Shown here piece after piece: positions 9,691 to 21,125 of a stretch of 64,000 nucleotides of DNA. Under the pieces are notes generated by a model. The model did not search any database. It worked only from the letters and a program-made list of their open reading frames with translations, and had not been told where the DNA came from. Made by a program: the position numbers and the translations under genes. Within the stretch, counting starts at the first letter, position 1. Each line of letters opens with the position of its first letter. Source of the stretch: Microvelia longipes (lineage: Eukaryota > Arthropoda > Insecta > Hemiptera > Veliidae). The stretch is from the NCBI GenBank assembly GCA_018340805.1, contig JACMZG010000008.1, forward strand, positions 75,418,188-75,482,187. The letters run 5' to 3'.

Positions 9691-10156
9691 TGGTGGGACC
9701 CGTATACCGTTTTGCCGGTTTTGGCTTGAAACTGGTTTGTGGCCAAGAATTTGGGGCCTACGCTAGGCTAGTGGCGGACTCTCACGTGACCCCGTCGAGA
9801 GTTTCAAAACTAGCTCGCTGGTTTGCGCCTGCGCGACTAATGACGAAGGCGATCACGTGACGCATGCGTCATGGAAGGCGCAGGAGGGCCTGCCTCCACT
9901 CCCTGTCTTTTTCGAGCCACCCCCGCTATAGTATCGCCGCTGAGTACCACCGCTTCCGCCTTGGTTCCAAGTTTTTGCCAATCGCAGCGCTCTAAAAATC
10001 GCCGCAACTCAACCAGAGGTGAGTCTTAAATTTATTGGTTATCACATGCTAGTTTTAGCCGCTTCGGTAGACGGTGTGGGTTTTCTGCCATTGATCTCAC
10101 CAGCATCCGCAGGTTGGGGTTCAACTTGCTTTATTAAAAGGCAAAACTCCCATCCA
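9691..10156 (+). repeat. BEL/Pao 5' LTR
   Basis: 466 bp, TG...CA ends, nearly identical to 17867-18332. It includes an AGGTGAGT sequence near 10017 that could act as a 5' splice site. Confidence 0.9.
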
Positions 10157-10161
10157 TATTA

Positions 10162-10179
10162 TGGTCCTTCGATTTTCCG
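10162..10179 (+). promoter_or_regulatory. BEL/Pao primer-binding site
   Basis: TGGTCCTTCGATTTTCCG starts five bases after the LTR. TGGTCCTTCGA is the primer-site form I know from insect BEL elements. 10180-10609 is untranslated leader with no gene. Confidence 0.7.
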
Positions 10180-10609
10180 GATGTGTTGCATTTTCTGTTC
10201 TTTTTGGCTTTTGTTTCATAAAAATCCGTTGAGTTGTTCAGAAAATATTTGACTTTATAATTCGCGTTAGTTTAGTGTTGAGAGCTAGGTGTAGGGTTCG
10301 TAAAGGCAGTCAGTGGCGTGTCCGCCATTTCTGTAACTTCACCGCCAATTATTTGTGTAGTAGTAAGGGAAGCAGTGTTGTCTCGCTGTAATAGTTGTTT
10401 TATTTCTCAGATGTTGGATCTAGATGTCAAAAGTTATTAATAATTTATTGAAATCTCTTTGCTGATGTTATGTCATATCAGCTATCATTGTTTTTATTGA
10501 TAAATTCAATTAATTTAATTATAATCAACTATTTTATTATATATGTCGATTGTTATTTAGGGGTTTTAATTATAATTTTAATTTTTAGTAGCAGTTTTAT
10601 TATTTTATC

Positions 10610-11762
10610 ATGGCTGCTAAAGACAAAGAAACTATGCGTCTTGCTAAGTTAACCGCTAAAAAAGAGAGTTACTTTCGTAGAATTCAAACTCTCTATGATA
10701 TAATCCCTAGATTAGAGGAAGAGAGAGTAAAAACTAATTTTATCAACGGTTCGCGTTCAGTATGGCGTCGGGACTTCGAATTAATTATAGATCAATTGAA
10801 TGAATCCGCAAAATATTTAAATCCTAATTTCGAATATTAAGCCGCATTTGATGATCTTTACGGTGCTATACTCGTCGCTCTAGATCAAGTTCAACCTAAG
10901 AAAACGAGTGTTCAACCCGCTGATAAACCTAGTGAAGTGTTTTTCAAAATTATACCAACTTGCCGCCGTTAGGTATAAAAAAATTCAGTGGTGATGTGAA
11001 AGATTGGGTGCGTTTTAGAGATTTGATTAGTAGTGTGATAGTTAAAAAGCCACACTTAAGTCCTGTCGAGAAATTGAATTACTTATTTAATTCCGTGTCT
11101 GGTAAAGCTGCTGAACTCATAAAAAATTATTCGTTAAATGACGAAAATTTCGAGTTGGCCTGGAAGTGCCTCGCAGAGCGTTATGAGTCAGATAGAGAGT
11201 TAGCTAATCATTATTTTGATGAGCTTGTGAAACCTGGTGTGGTAGCCGCGAAACCTACAGTTGAATCTCTCCAGGCTTTCATTAATAAATTTCATGATAA
11301 TGTCGCTAATTTGAAAGGTATATGAAAATCCCTGACTTCTCGGACTTCTTGTGTTTTAGTCTAGCTATAAGGCAGCTAGACCCGCCTACCCGTAAGGAAT
11401 TCGAATCCAAACATGGTACTGATGATAAAATTCCAACTTTTGCTTCCTTAATATCTTTTGTGAAATCAGAGTGCCGCCTGTTAGACATAACTAGTGCCGT
11501 AAGTCCGGGACCAAGCAGTCAGAAGTTCACCGAAAGTACACGCAAAGTTGCTGTTTCAAAATCTAATAGTAATAGTAAGTATTTACTTAGTACTCAAGTA
11601 GGTTCTAACCATTCAGGTAATGCTGGCACAAATAAAGACGAGAGCAAAAATCATAAATGCCCTCAGTGCTCAAAATCGCACATGCTGTACCATTGCCCAA
11701 AATACTTAAATTTAACTGTTCAGGACCGCCATACTTTTGTGAAAAATCAAAACCTATTTTAA
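10610..11762 (+). pseudogene. BEL/Pao Gag
   Basis: ATG 10610 begins MAAKDKETMRLAKLTAKKES and runs to a TAA at 10838. The frame continues with interruptions to the conserved KFSGDVKDWVRFRDLI block (about 10980-11030) and ERYESDRELANHYFDEL, then shifts near 11320 to LDPPTRKEFESK. It ends with a zinc-knuckle-like CPQCSKSHMLYHCPKY (about 11660-11705). Gag packages the RNA and forms particles. At least two stops and one frameshift are present. Confidence 0.75.
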
Positions 11763-11838
11763 TTGCTTAAATTTTCATAGAATTAAAAATTGTAAGTCTA
11801 GTCGAAATTGCTTTTGCAATGCCCGCCACCATAGAACT

Positions 11839-12669
11839 TTGCATTTTGAGAACCGCAACCAAGGGTCGTATTCACAACAAAGAAATATAGGTAATAGTCC
11901 TGTTCAGCAACCGAATTCACATCAGTTAGTTATTAGTCATGTTAACTCGCCTTCGGCAGTACCTTTACCTGAGGTACCTGTAACTACTGTAGCTACGTCT
12001 AGCACTCCGCAAATTCCTATGAAAAAGTCTACGATTTGTTTGCTAGGTACCGCTTGCGCTTCAATAAAAAATAAATTTGGTAAATTTGTTACTTTTAGAT
12101 TGTTGATCGACTGTGCTTCCACTGATAGCATTATATCAAAAGAACTTGTTGATAAGTTAGGTTTGCCTATAACTCCTTGTAATCAAACATTTTATGGTTT
12201 AGCTAATACTCCAGTTGGTAATGCCACAGGCTTGGTTAGTTGTGTCATACAGCCCTCTCATGTTAACCATCCTCGTATTAGTGCTAAAGTTCTTGTAGTT
12301 GACTCTGTGCCTCTATCTAGAGTGCCTTATCAGGATATACCTGAAACTTGTACTGAACAGGTCAAAGGTCTTCAACTTGCTGATCCTAACTTTTATGTGT
12401 CAAGCCCTGTGCATATGGTGTTAGGCTGTGACATACTGCCTCGTGTTCTTACACCAGGGCCAGTATCTGTTCCTAATTTGAACTTAGTAGTGCTTAGTTC
12501 AATCTTTGGTCATATATTATTTGGTAGATTGTCAGATACTTCTGAGGACCCCGCCTGTAAGAACTATAATAGAGTGTTGTTAACTTGTTCTCGCAATCCA
12601 AAACTAATTCCTGATACAACCGCCAATAATGAACTTAACAATATTGTTAAAAAAAATTTGGGAAACTGA
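11839..12669 (+). CDS. BEL/Pao protease region of Pol
   Basis: An uninterrupted 276-codon frame. The aspartic-protease motif appears as LLIDCASTDSIIS (about residues 93-105), where BEL/Pao proteases usually have an Asp-Ser/Cys-Gly/Ala-Ser triad, followed by ELVDKLGLP and the later HMVLGCDILPRVL strand. It would cut the Gag-Pol polyprotein. The frame is cut from RT by TGA at 12667, so it is one open piece of a broken pol. Confidence 0.7.
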   Translation: MHFENRNQGSYSQQRNIGNSPVQQPNSHQLVISHVNSPSAVPLPEVPVTTVATSSTPQIPMKKSTICLLGTACASIKNKFGKFVTFRLLIDCASTDSIISKELVDKLGLPITPCNQTFYGLANTPVGNATGLVSCVIQPSHVNHPRISAKVLVVDSVPLSRVPYQDIPETCTEQVKGLQLADPNFYVSSPVHMVLGCDILPRVLTPGPVSVPNLNLVVLSSIFGHILFGRLSDTSEDPACKNYNRVLLTCSRNPKLIPDTTANNELNNIVKKNLGN

Positions 12670-14121
12670 AGACGTTCAAAATCAAGTTGTAACTAATCCC
12701 GATGATGATTTCTGTGAGCAACATTTTTTGAAATCTCACAGTCGGGACCCATGGTCGTTTATATAGTAGAGATGCCTTTCAAATGCGATCCTAATACTGT
12801 TTCTTTATCGCATTCCTTTACTCTTGCAGAACAACGTTTTCAATCCCTAGAAAACCGCTTTCGTAAAAACGCTAAGCTTAAAATCGATTGTGTTCAATTC
12901 CTTAAAGAATATGAAGCTTTGGGCCACATGCAAAAGGCCACTCGCGAAGCAAAATATTTATTGCCATATTTTCGCAGTTTTTAACCCTCATTCTCCTACT
13001 ACGCCTACAAGGATCGTGTTCGACGCTTCCGCAACACACGGAAGTAATGTTGGTTTAAACTCTATTTTACATGCAGGGGCCAAACTTCAAAATGAAGTGC
13101 CTAATGTATTGTTGAATTTTAGGATACATAAATTAGTGTTTTGTTGTGATATATCTAAAATGTATCGTCAAATACTACTCGCTGATCATCAGAGACCCTT
13201 TGTTCATATTTTATTTAGAGAAAATCATACTTTACCGCTGGAAGAATATGAGCTGTGTACTAGTTTACGGGTTAGCTCCTAGTAGTTTTTTAAGTCACCG
13301 TTGTTTAAGACAACTGGTAATAGATTCTGGTGATAAATATCCGCTTGCCATTGATATTATATTAGATAACTCGGTAGTTGACGATTTTTTTGGAGGTGCC
13401 GAGGACTTAGAATCTTTGTTAGAAATTAAATCACAACTCTGTAACCTTCTTGCTTCGGGTTGTTACCCGTTAAACAAATGGTTAAGCAATTCTATAGATT
13501 TTCTTAACGAACTAAAATCTAATGATAAAAATGATTCCTTAGTTATCCGCAGTCCTGATGATAGCGGTATCAAAGTGCTAGGCATATGTTGGAATCCCCA
13601 GTTAGATGTTTTCTTTTTTAATTTTGATTCCTTTCTCATGAGTCCACGATTTACTAAGCGTAGTGTTTTGAGTTGTATTGCGCGTATTTACGACCCGCTT
13701 GGATTTCTATCGCCTTTAGTGTTTCAACTCAAATGTTTTCTAAAAGACTTATTTCTGTCAGGGGTCGATTGGGATGATGACCTTCCGCCTACGTTATCTT
13801 ATCAGTGGCAAGAGTGCTTAGCACAACTCCCTGAACTTTGTTGCGTACAAATTCCCAGGTGCTTGTTTCCTTCTAAGCCTATCAGCGTTCAACTGCTAGG
13901 TTTTAGTGATGCTTCAATCAAAGGTAGTGCAGCTGTTCTGTATTTAAGAGTAGAATTTAGTGATAGTGTTAAAATATTCTTATTGAAATCTAAAACTCGC
14001 GTTGCGCCTACAAACCTCAAACACTATACCACGCCTGGAACTCATTGGAGCTGTGCTGTTGTCACAACTCTTAAACTCAATTAGTAAATTCTTATCTAAG
14101 TTACCCATAAGTAGTTTCATT
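12670..14121 (+). pseudogene. BEL/Pao reverse transcriptase and RNase H
   Basis: RT pieces in three frames: FKCDPNTVSLSHSF (about 12780), RIVFDASATHGSN (about 13010), CCDISKMYRQILL (about 13145), then GLAPSSFLS and the catalytic VVDDFFGG (about 13375), which replaces the usual YVDD. RDPLGF-type sequence ARIYDPLGFLSPL follows near 13690. The RNase H start LLGFSDASIKGSAAVLYLR is near 13900. A hAT insertion at 14130 cuts the RNase H. Confidence 0.8.
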
Positions 14122-15640
14122 ACTCATTTCAGTGGCGTAGCCAGGGGGGGGCTGAGGGGGCTTCAGCCCCCCGAAATGTTTACATAACCTAAACCGCAAT
14201 AAATGTGTGAAAAAAAGCTATAAAATATATATAAAATAATAAATTAATAACATATATTTTTAACAATAACTTAATATAAATATCATAATTATCAAATACC
14301 ATATATAAAAATAGAAAATATACAAATAATTTGAAAACAGTGAACAATACAAAGTAAAGTAGGCTTGTCCGAAATATATCTCGAAGTTCCAATTACGACA
14401 TAACGGTCGTTAGTCTTTCAGTAATAACTGTGTGACCTGTGCTTAAAAATATACTACACATAGAAGGAGCACAGACCGTAAACACAAATGTAATACCACT
14501 GATAACGCGAAAGCTGGTTACAATGATAAATCCAATTTCTTTAACCATCAAAATCGGTCCAGTAAACAGGAGATACAAATGTTGAAAGATTACCGAAAAA
14601 ACATCTAAAAAGCATTACATATACATATATATATACATATTAACATGTTTAAAATTAGGCAGACTTAAAAATCATTGCATTTTGTTAAACTGCAGGTAAT
14701 ATGGAGTTGTTCTAGAGAAAGAAGTCAGCACAGCTCTAATATGTGATGACTTAATGACCGACAATAATGCTCAAAGATAGTAAAAACTTAAATTGTAGGG
14801 AAAATACACTTTTTTCGAAGTAATCTTTCAAAATTTGTATCCCGGTTTTACTGGACCGATTTTGATGGTTAAAAATGGATTTATCACATTTTTATAAACT
14901 TTAACACATAATTTAATAAACTTAAAAAAAACAATCCTTTAAATTTTTGGATAAATCAATAGGAACACCTATTGGGCTAAAACAAATTGAGTTTCATTGT
15001 ATGGATTTTAAAGGGGCCCCGGGGCTTAAAATTCCCTTATCTGAAACGGCAGACCACCTGATTCATTATCAGGGAGCCAGAATAAGCGATCTAGTGGGTT
15101 AAACCTTTGGGGCTAGACGGTCGCGTTTTTTGGCGTTCTGGCTCTTGGACTATAATATAGGACTTATAAAAGTTAACTTCAAATGGAACGTAGCAAAAAG
15201 CGAGAAATTAAACCACGCCTACTTAGTTGAAAAGTATGTCTGCCGCAGCGCTAGCGTTGATGGAATCCAAATTTTCCCACCATTGGGTCGACAGTCTACT
15301 GTTTAAGTATATATAGTCTCTGTTTGTACAATCCGGTATATGACAAGTACCCCTGATGTCGCGGACTATTTCAAAATTTACTTAATAAAATATTATAATA
15401 AAAAATTAAATGTTTTATTAATTTTACGTTATAAAAATTTTAATACATTATGTGCAAAATATAGTTTGTGTTTTATTACTATGTGTATTTATTGTATTAC
15501 TTTACCAGAAACAATTTATTTATTTATTTAAATAAAATAATATTATTATTTTAATAAAAATAAAACAAACAATGTATACATTGTAGTCTTGTCTATATTT
15601 TAACGGTATATATATATTAATACATTAAAAAAAATTAATG

Positions 15641-15671
<31 letters not shown>

Positions 15672-15768
15672 ATATATATATATACATATACAATTTTTAA
15701 CATTCAGCCCCCCCCCCCCCCCCCCCCCCCCCCCGAAATTAAATCTTGGCTACGCCACTGACTCATTT
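14122..15768. mobile_element. Non-autonomous hAT in BEL/Pao
   Basis: The element proper is 14130-15760, bounded by CAGTGGCGTAGCCA and its reverse complement, with an 8-bp target duplication ACTCATTT on both sides (14122-14129, 15761-15768). The CAG start and 8-bp duplication are hAT features. The two ends also have G-rich/C-rich runs. No transposase is visible. Inside, 14524-14596 and 14815-14886 are inverted copies of each other. On the minus strand 14578-14189 reads as about 128 hydrophobic codons with one TAA; it looks like membrane protein but I do not recognise it. Confidence 0.85.
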
Positions 15769-17400
15769 GTTTAGTGATAGTTAAATTGTTATATCATGGA
15801 TTAGAAAACCGCCTCATTTGTTGAACACTTATGTCAGTAACCGGGTGACCGCAATTTTAGAGCACACTTCTAGCTCTGATTGGCAACATATTCTAACTCA
15901 GTTTAATATAGCTGACGTGGCTTCGCGAGGCCTTATGCCCCGCGACATGATATCTCATAGTGTTTGGTTCAATGGCACAGATTGGGCTTACCAACCTGTC
16001 GAAACTTGGCCGATTTCTAACTTTATCCCTATTGAAAACTTACCTGAAGTTAAAGCTTCCAAGCTAAGTACTTATGTAGTTACCACTAACAGAAGTGATG
16101 ATGCAGAACCGCCTGATTGGTTAACTCGCTTCTCAAGTTTTGATAAACTAAAACGAGTTATCGCGTACGCTATAAGATATGTTCACAATATACGATTTTC
16201 TAATGCTGTGGTCCTTTAACCACGTTAGAACTGAAAGACGCCTTTATCACTTGCATCCGCAGTGATCAAAATCACTATTTTAAAACCGATTTAAATTTAA
16301 TTTTATCAAACAAGCCTTGTTCAATTAAGATTCAGTCTCTCGCTCCTTTCATTGATAATTGTGATGTACTTAGAGTTGGAGGTCGTATATGTGCTTCTAA
16401 TGTATTGCCCTTTGCAGCCAAACATCCTATCTTGCTTAGTAATAAAAGTCACTTAACTCATATTATAATCTTGCATTTTCATAACTTATATTTACATTGT
16501 GGTTGTAGAACGCTTCAGGGTATTTTGTGCAGGCAATTTTGGATAATTAACGCCCGACAAACTATAAGAAAGATTATCTATAAATGTGTAAGATGTTCGC
16601 GCTTTCGTTGTAGTACCGCCAACCCGCCCATGGGCAGCTTACCTTCTGCAAGGATTACTCCTAATCGTCCGTTTTTACACTGCGCTGTCGATTTGGCAGG
16701 TCCCTTTATTATTAAAGAGACTCTATTGCGCAAGTCTAGAACCTATAAAGCCTACTTCGCCCTATTTGTTTGTTTCTCTATTAAAGCTGTCCACATAGAA
16801 GTTTTAACTAGTTTGTCCACGGCATGCTTTATAGGCGCATTGAATAGATTTGTTTTTTGAAGAGGACTGAGCAAGGAAATATATTGCGACCAGGGCACTA
16901 ACTTTAAAGGCTCTGCCCGAGAACTTGCTGAAATTACAAAGTTTTTAAAAGATAGTGCCACCAATCAAATTATTCAAGATTATTTTAGTTCCCAAAATGT
17001 GAAATTTTCATTTAATGTTCCCCGCGCTCCTTTTATGAACGGGCTGGCTGAGTCAAATATCAAAAACGTAAAACACCATTTGCTCAGATCAATCGGTAAC
17101 CAAACTCTGTCATTAGAAGAATTCAGCACAGTTAATATTAAAGTAGAAGCTATTTTAAATTCCCGGCCTTTATGTAGTTTGTCTGATTCTCCAAACGAAC
17201 TAGATTGTTTGACCCCGGGACATTTTTTAATTGGTGCTCCGCTAGTTCTTTGCCTGAAGAAGATTTAGAAGAGGTCCTCGCAAACGTTTATCTCGGTGGC
17301 AGCTCGTTTCCAAATTAATCGGTCTTTTTGGCGCAGATGGGACATGAGTACTTACATACTCTACAAAATAGAGCCAAATGGTTCACCCCTCAGACAAATT
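15769..17400 (+). pseudogene. BEL/Pao integrase and C-terminal Pol
   Basis: After the hAT the frame resumes with QHILTQFNIADVASRGL and DWLTRFSSFDKLKRVI (15818-16219). The integrase zinc-binding HH-CC part is at about 16460-16600 (HFHNLYLHCG ... YKCVRCSRF). The DDE core has CAVDLAGPF (about 16685), CDQGTNFKG (about 16885) and NGLAESNIKNVKHHL (about 17040), so all three acidic residues are present. A TGA at 16858 and shifts at 16205 and 17265 interrupt it. The last part, FWRRWDMSTYILYKIEPN, belongs to the C-terminal domain usual in BEL/Pao. Confidence 0.8.
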
Positions 17401-17866
17401 TGTCTAAAGCCAATTAGTATGGCTTGTGAGGACAACTCCCCTCCCTATCCTACCCTCTAGGTCGTATTGAAGAAGTTGTCCCGGTAAGGATAGGGTGGTC
17501 AGAGCGGTCAAAGTTAGGACTTTGTCCGGTGTGTTCGCGCCCAGTACGTAAACTGGCGCCTCTTCCTATTTCATAGGTTTCCTTTTATTTGATAGTTTAT
17601 TATGTTTTAGAAGTTGGTTTCTTTAGTCTAGGTTTGATTTTCTATATCAGTATTTTTCTTTAATTTGTTTTCCGCTTTGTTTCAGGAGTTCTTGTTTCAT
17701 TTTAGAGTTATGTAGGACTTTTGACTTTTCATTTAGCCCTTTTTGAGGTTATCTAGGGTTCTTATTTTTTTTGGTTCTTTAGAAGATAGGTTATTTTTTG
17801 TTTTTATTCTTAGATTTGTGTTTTGAAGTCCTTGGGTACTTCAAGGGGACGGATATGGTAAATTTT

Positions 17867-18332
17867 TGGTGGGACCCGCATACCGTTTTGCCGGTTTTGG
17901 CTTGAAACTGGTTTGTGGCCAAGAATTTGGGGCCTACGCTAGGCTAGTGGCGGCCTCTCACGTGACCCCGTTGAGAGTTTCAAAACTAGCTCGCTGGTTT
18001 GCGCCTGCGCGATTAATGACGAAGGCGATCACGTGACACATGCGTCATGGAAGGCGCAGGAGGGCCTACCTCCACTCCCTGTCTTTTTCGAGCCACCCCC
18101 GCTATAGTATCGCCGCTGAGTACCACCGCTTCCGCCTTGGTTCCAAGTTTTTGCCAATCGCAGCGCTCTAAAAATCGCCGCAACTCAACCAGAGGTGAGT
18201 CCTAAATTTATTGGTTATCACATGCTAGTTTTAGCCGCTTCGGTAGACGGTGTGGGTTTTCTGCCATTAATCTCACCAGCATCCGCAGGTTAGGGTTCAA
18301 CTTGCTTTATTAAAAGGCAAAACACCCATCCA
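17867..18332 (+). repeat. BEL/Pao 3' LTR
   Basis: 466 bp, nearly identical to the 5' LTR. A purine-rich AAGGGGACGG at 17843-17852 lies just upstream and is the likely plus-strand primer. 17400-17866 is 3' untranslated sequence with T-rich runs and no gene. Confidence 0.9.
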
Positions 18333-18337
18333 TAAGT

Positions 18338-18419
18338 GTTTGTTGGTGTGGCATAACACCAATCAAATGTTTCTACCTGATCGACATCCTTGTCAAATGA
18401 GAGCCCCGATATACCGCGG
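18338..18419 (-). pseudogene. Gypsy Gag fragment between BEL/Pao and hAT
   Basis: The minus strand reads DVDQVETFDWCYATPTNT and continues in frame across the BEL/Pao target site into YLERFTAYLDV at 9690. This proves that BEL/Pao landed inside the Gypsy gag. Confidence 0.75.
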
Positions 18420-20569
18420 GACGTACTCAGGCGCGGATACTAGGGGGGGGCGAAGGGGGCGATCGCCCCCCCCCCAAGGTCCAAAAAAATGGAGGAAAAA
18501 TTAAAGAAAGTAGCATAAGCGGTGCCGTTTTTTTTTTATTTAGAAAAAATAAATAAATGGCAAAATTTTCTTAAGCTCGCTTTGCTCGCATTAATTTAGA
18601 AAAATCTGCCATTTTGTATAATTAGGACCAAAAATATTTAATGAATTAACTCCTACCGCAATGGAGCAACTCAGAAAAGAAATGTTATTTACTCACTCCT
18701 GTTACATGGTATGCCAAAATGTTGCTCGATGGTAGATGGCCCCCTTAGCTGGAGTTTTGGGAACCCCTGAGGTAAATTATTTTGACATGATGCCATTTAA
18801 GTTATTTAACTTTGGTGTTTAGGATGGCTAAGGGGTTTATCGACTCTGCGAATAATTTCAAATCTTGTTATCCATCGAAAATAAGTCAACCCGTAGCCGC
18901 TACGTGGCTACATATAGACGTTTGTATACATACATTGAGGTGCATATAGTGTTAAAAAGTTTTCTTTCACCCACTGTAAAACTATACTTAGCTTTCAAAA
19001 GGAAAACTTTAATTTTAATAGCTGATGACGTCATAATTAAGTTATTTGCCAATAACGCTACTTAGAATGTAGCGTAATATGTTTTTCCAAAAACGATAGG
19101 CCTCGAAACCGAAACATTTCGCCATGTGCCAAGTTTTGTTTCTACACAGGTAGATCTTTGATATTTTTTTCTATGTTGGTCCTACCCATAGGTAGTCTAA
19201 AACGCCTAGTATTAATTTTTTCTACAGCCTCCTTCATTTTCAAAAATCTCTTTTTAGTTCCCCAGACACCCAAATTTTGAGTTTTTTTTTGCCAATTTTT
19301 GAGGGCTTAATGTTTCGGCTTTGGCTTAACCTAGCTTAATGAAAAAGGTCTCGTTTGAAAGTGTCCTCTTTGGGCTTTATATAGGAACCAATATTTTTTG
19401 TTCTACTGCTGCTAATCTACTAGTGAGTTTCTAATAATAATAAATAATAAATTTTGGCCACAAAGACTGAAAATACACTTTTTTATTATTTTTTTTTAAC
19501 AAGGAAGATTATTATATTATAATATTATATAATATTAGAAAAAAATGATATAATTTTTTGGTTACTAAGGTAACCATAAGGAACAAGAAGCAAGATATTA
19601 TAATGCTCCAAATTTTACCTTTTAGAGTCAATGAATTATTGAAAGTTAAGGTTTTCATGATTTTGATGTTTTTCAGGGCGATTTATCGTCCAATGGGACT
19701 GGGGCGATTTTTTTCAAATTGGGCCTAAAATGACCTCTATGCATTGCAGTTTTACGCCCAATATGTTACATATTGTTTATATAGGTTTTAAGATACTCTA
19801 CAGCGTTTTTAAAATCAGCAGTTTTTCAGTTTAACGATTTCACAAAAATATACTGATTTCTATTGAAAATAGGGTTTACCCTAGGGTTTCTTTTCTAATA
19901 AAACATAGTTAAAGGTATATATTAATTTTTTATGTAAATAAATTCGACATCACAACCCAAAGTGACCAAAAAGTCGAAAAAACACTGTTCGATTACCATA
20001 AAACCTAAAATATACCAGTAAACCACATATTTCAAGTGTGGAATCGTTTTGATGTTTTTTGGACCAGCGAGTTAAAAGAGAGTGGCCCGGAGTCCATACG
20101 ACCACTCAAAGCCAAAGTACCTGGGTTCGAATCCTGGTGGGGACAATATTTTTGTTTCGTTTTTTATAACTAGTTTATAACTAAAAAAAGAATTCGAACA
20201 CAGGTGTCTCGGGAACTAAAAAGTGATTTTGAAAATGAAGGAGGCTGTAGAAAAAAATAATACTAGGCGTTTTGGACTACCTATGGGTAGGACCAACACA
20301 GAAAAAAATTATCAATTTTTATTTTTTTCGAGTAACCTCTGGATCACTTGAAATTGACACCCGACATACAATACCCCCTCAACATCCGTTATCCAAATTA
20401 AACTCATAAGCGTGATTTTCCATTATTGGAATTCGCTTAAAATCTTTTTTAGCTGGCTTCACTTGCATTTTTGAATGCTACTATTTAAGTATAAGTATCT
20501 CAAGTTATACTAAGCCCTCAATAATCGCCCCTCCCAAGAATTTGGGCTGGATCCGCGCCTGGACGTACT
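18420..20569. mobile_element. Non-autonomous hAT in Gypsy gag
   Basis: The element is 18428-20561, with terminal CAGGCGCGGAT and its reverse complement and an 8-bp target duplication GACGTACT (18420-18427, 20562-20569). The TIR form and duplication length fit hAT. The 2.1-kb interior has no transposase. It carries a second inverted-repeat structure (19160-20315), and its only open frames are short. Confidence 0.85.
19160..20315. repeat. Nested inverted repeat with tRNA-like B box
   Basis: Arms of about 105 bp at 19160-19269 and 20204-20315 are inverted copies at roughly 90% identity (shared core TTGGTCCTACCCATAGGTAG). Between them, at 20120-20146, is CTGGGTTCGAATCCTGG, a tRNA T-arm/B-box form with partial stem pairing. 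No full cloverleaf could be drawn. This may be a MITE or SINE-derived element inserted into the hAT. Confidence 0.6.
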
Positions 20570-20745
20570 AGTCTGTGATCTACTACCTTCCTCCTAGACA
20601 GAGTTGTAATCGTTTGAGCATTTATTAATAGAGCGACAGCTTCCTGAAGTTGTTTGTTTAGCTCCAGCAATGCTTTAAAGAAGCCATTAGTTTCGGTCTC
20701 TAGCTCAGGTTCTACCGTTTTCCTGGAACATCTTGTCTTAACCAT
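20562..20745 (-). pseudogene. Gypsy Gag N-terminus
   Basis: ATG at 20745 begins MVKTRCSRKTVEPELETE and continues through an amphipathic stretch (GFFKALLELNKQLQEAVALL) to the hAT target site. A TAG lies near 20575. It is the start of the interrupted Gypsy gag because the primer site and LTR follow directly upstream. Confidence 0.6.
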
Positions 20746-20834
20746 AATGACAGTGTATGTATAATTAATTCGCTTTTATACTTACTGAAATGATAAAGTC
20801 TGAATTAACCAAACGATTACCGATTATTCTAAAT

Positions 20835-20852
20835 CCAATACCGATTTCGCCA
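20835..20852 (-). promoter_or_regulatory. Gypsy primer-binding site
   Basis: On minus, TGGCGAAATCGGTATTGG starts one base after the putative LTR end TACATAACA. Confidence 0.5.
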
Positions 20853-20853
20853 C

Positions 20854-21125
20854 TGTTATGTATCTAAGTACATAATACAATATTATATAATATAATCTTA
20901 TCATTTGTAATAAGAAGGGGGACCAAAGTAATGCTTTTCATCCCGCACCTCCAAACGCATGATGAAAAGTAAAATGCTGAATAAAAAGTAAAATGTGGGA
21001 TAGAAAGTAAATTCAGCCAGAGATACCAACTTAAAGACAACATCTCTACCCACGTAGTGGGTAGTGATTTCCATTAAGTTAGCATCACTCTAACACAGAG
21101 TTTCGGAGAATTTAAGTTGGCAACA
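20854..21125 (-). repeat. Putative Gypsy 5' LTR, 272 bp
   Basis: On minus it runs TGTTGCCAACTT...CATAACA, with TG/CA ends, directly before a primer-site-like sequence and gag. A second LTR is not present in the window, so the right boundary is inferred. Confidence 0.5.

Larger units (their letters stand above)
9691..18332 (+). mobile_element. Complete but decayed BEL/Pao retrotransposon
   Basis: Identical-length 466-bp LTRs (TGGTGGG...CATCCA) flank about 7.7 kb. The 5-bp target TAAGT is present at 9686-9690 and 18333-18337. Inside, in order, are a primer site, gag, protease, reverse transcriptase with RNase H, and integrase followed by the C-terminal pol domain, which is the BEL/Pao order. 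A 1.6-kb hAT has inserted at 14130. All ORFs carry stops or frameshifts, so this copy is inactive, although the LTRs differ at only about ten positions by eye. Confidence 0.9.
6455..21125 (-). mobile_element. Mag-like Gypsy element, broken by three insertions
   Basis: On the minus strand one Gypsy element can be traced: 5' LTR 20854-21125, primer site, gag start 20745, [hAT 18428-20561], gag 18419-18338, [BEL/Pao 9691-18332], gag 9690-9366, [LINE 8083-9365], gag end, protease and RT down to about 6455. The BEL/Pao and hAT insertions have matching target duplications, and gag reads in frame across the BEL/Pao site. The 3' half (end of RT, RNase H, integrase, 3' LTR) is absent; the sequence instead meets the inverted-repeat element at 6420. 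Two Cys-His knuckles in gag and the element's layout suggest the Mag clade. Confidence 0.75.

Noticed and set aside
20068..20146. Possible tRNA gene
   Set aside because: Only the T-arm/B box is convincing; no acceptor stem or full cloverleaf could be paired, so it is noted only as tRNA-like.
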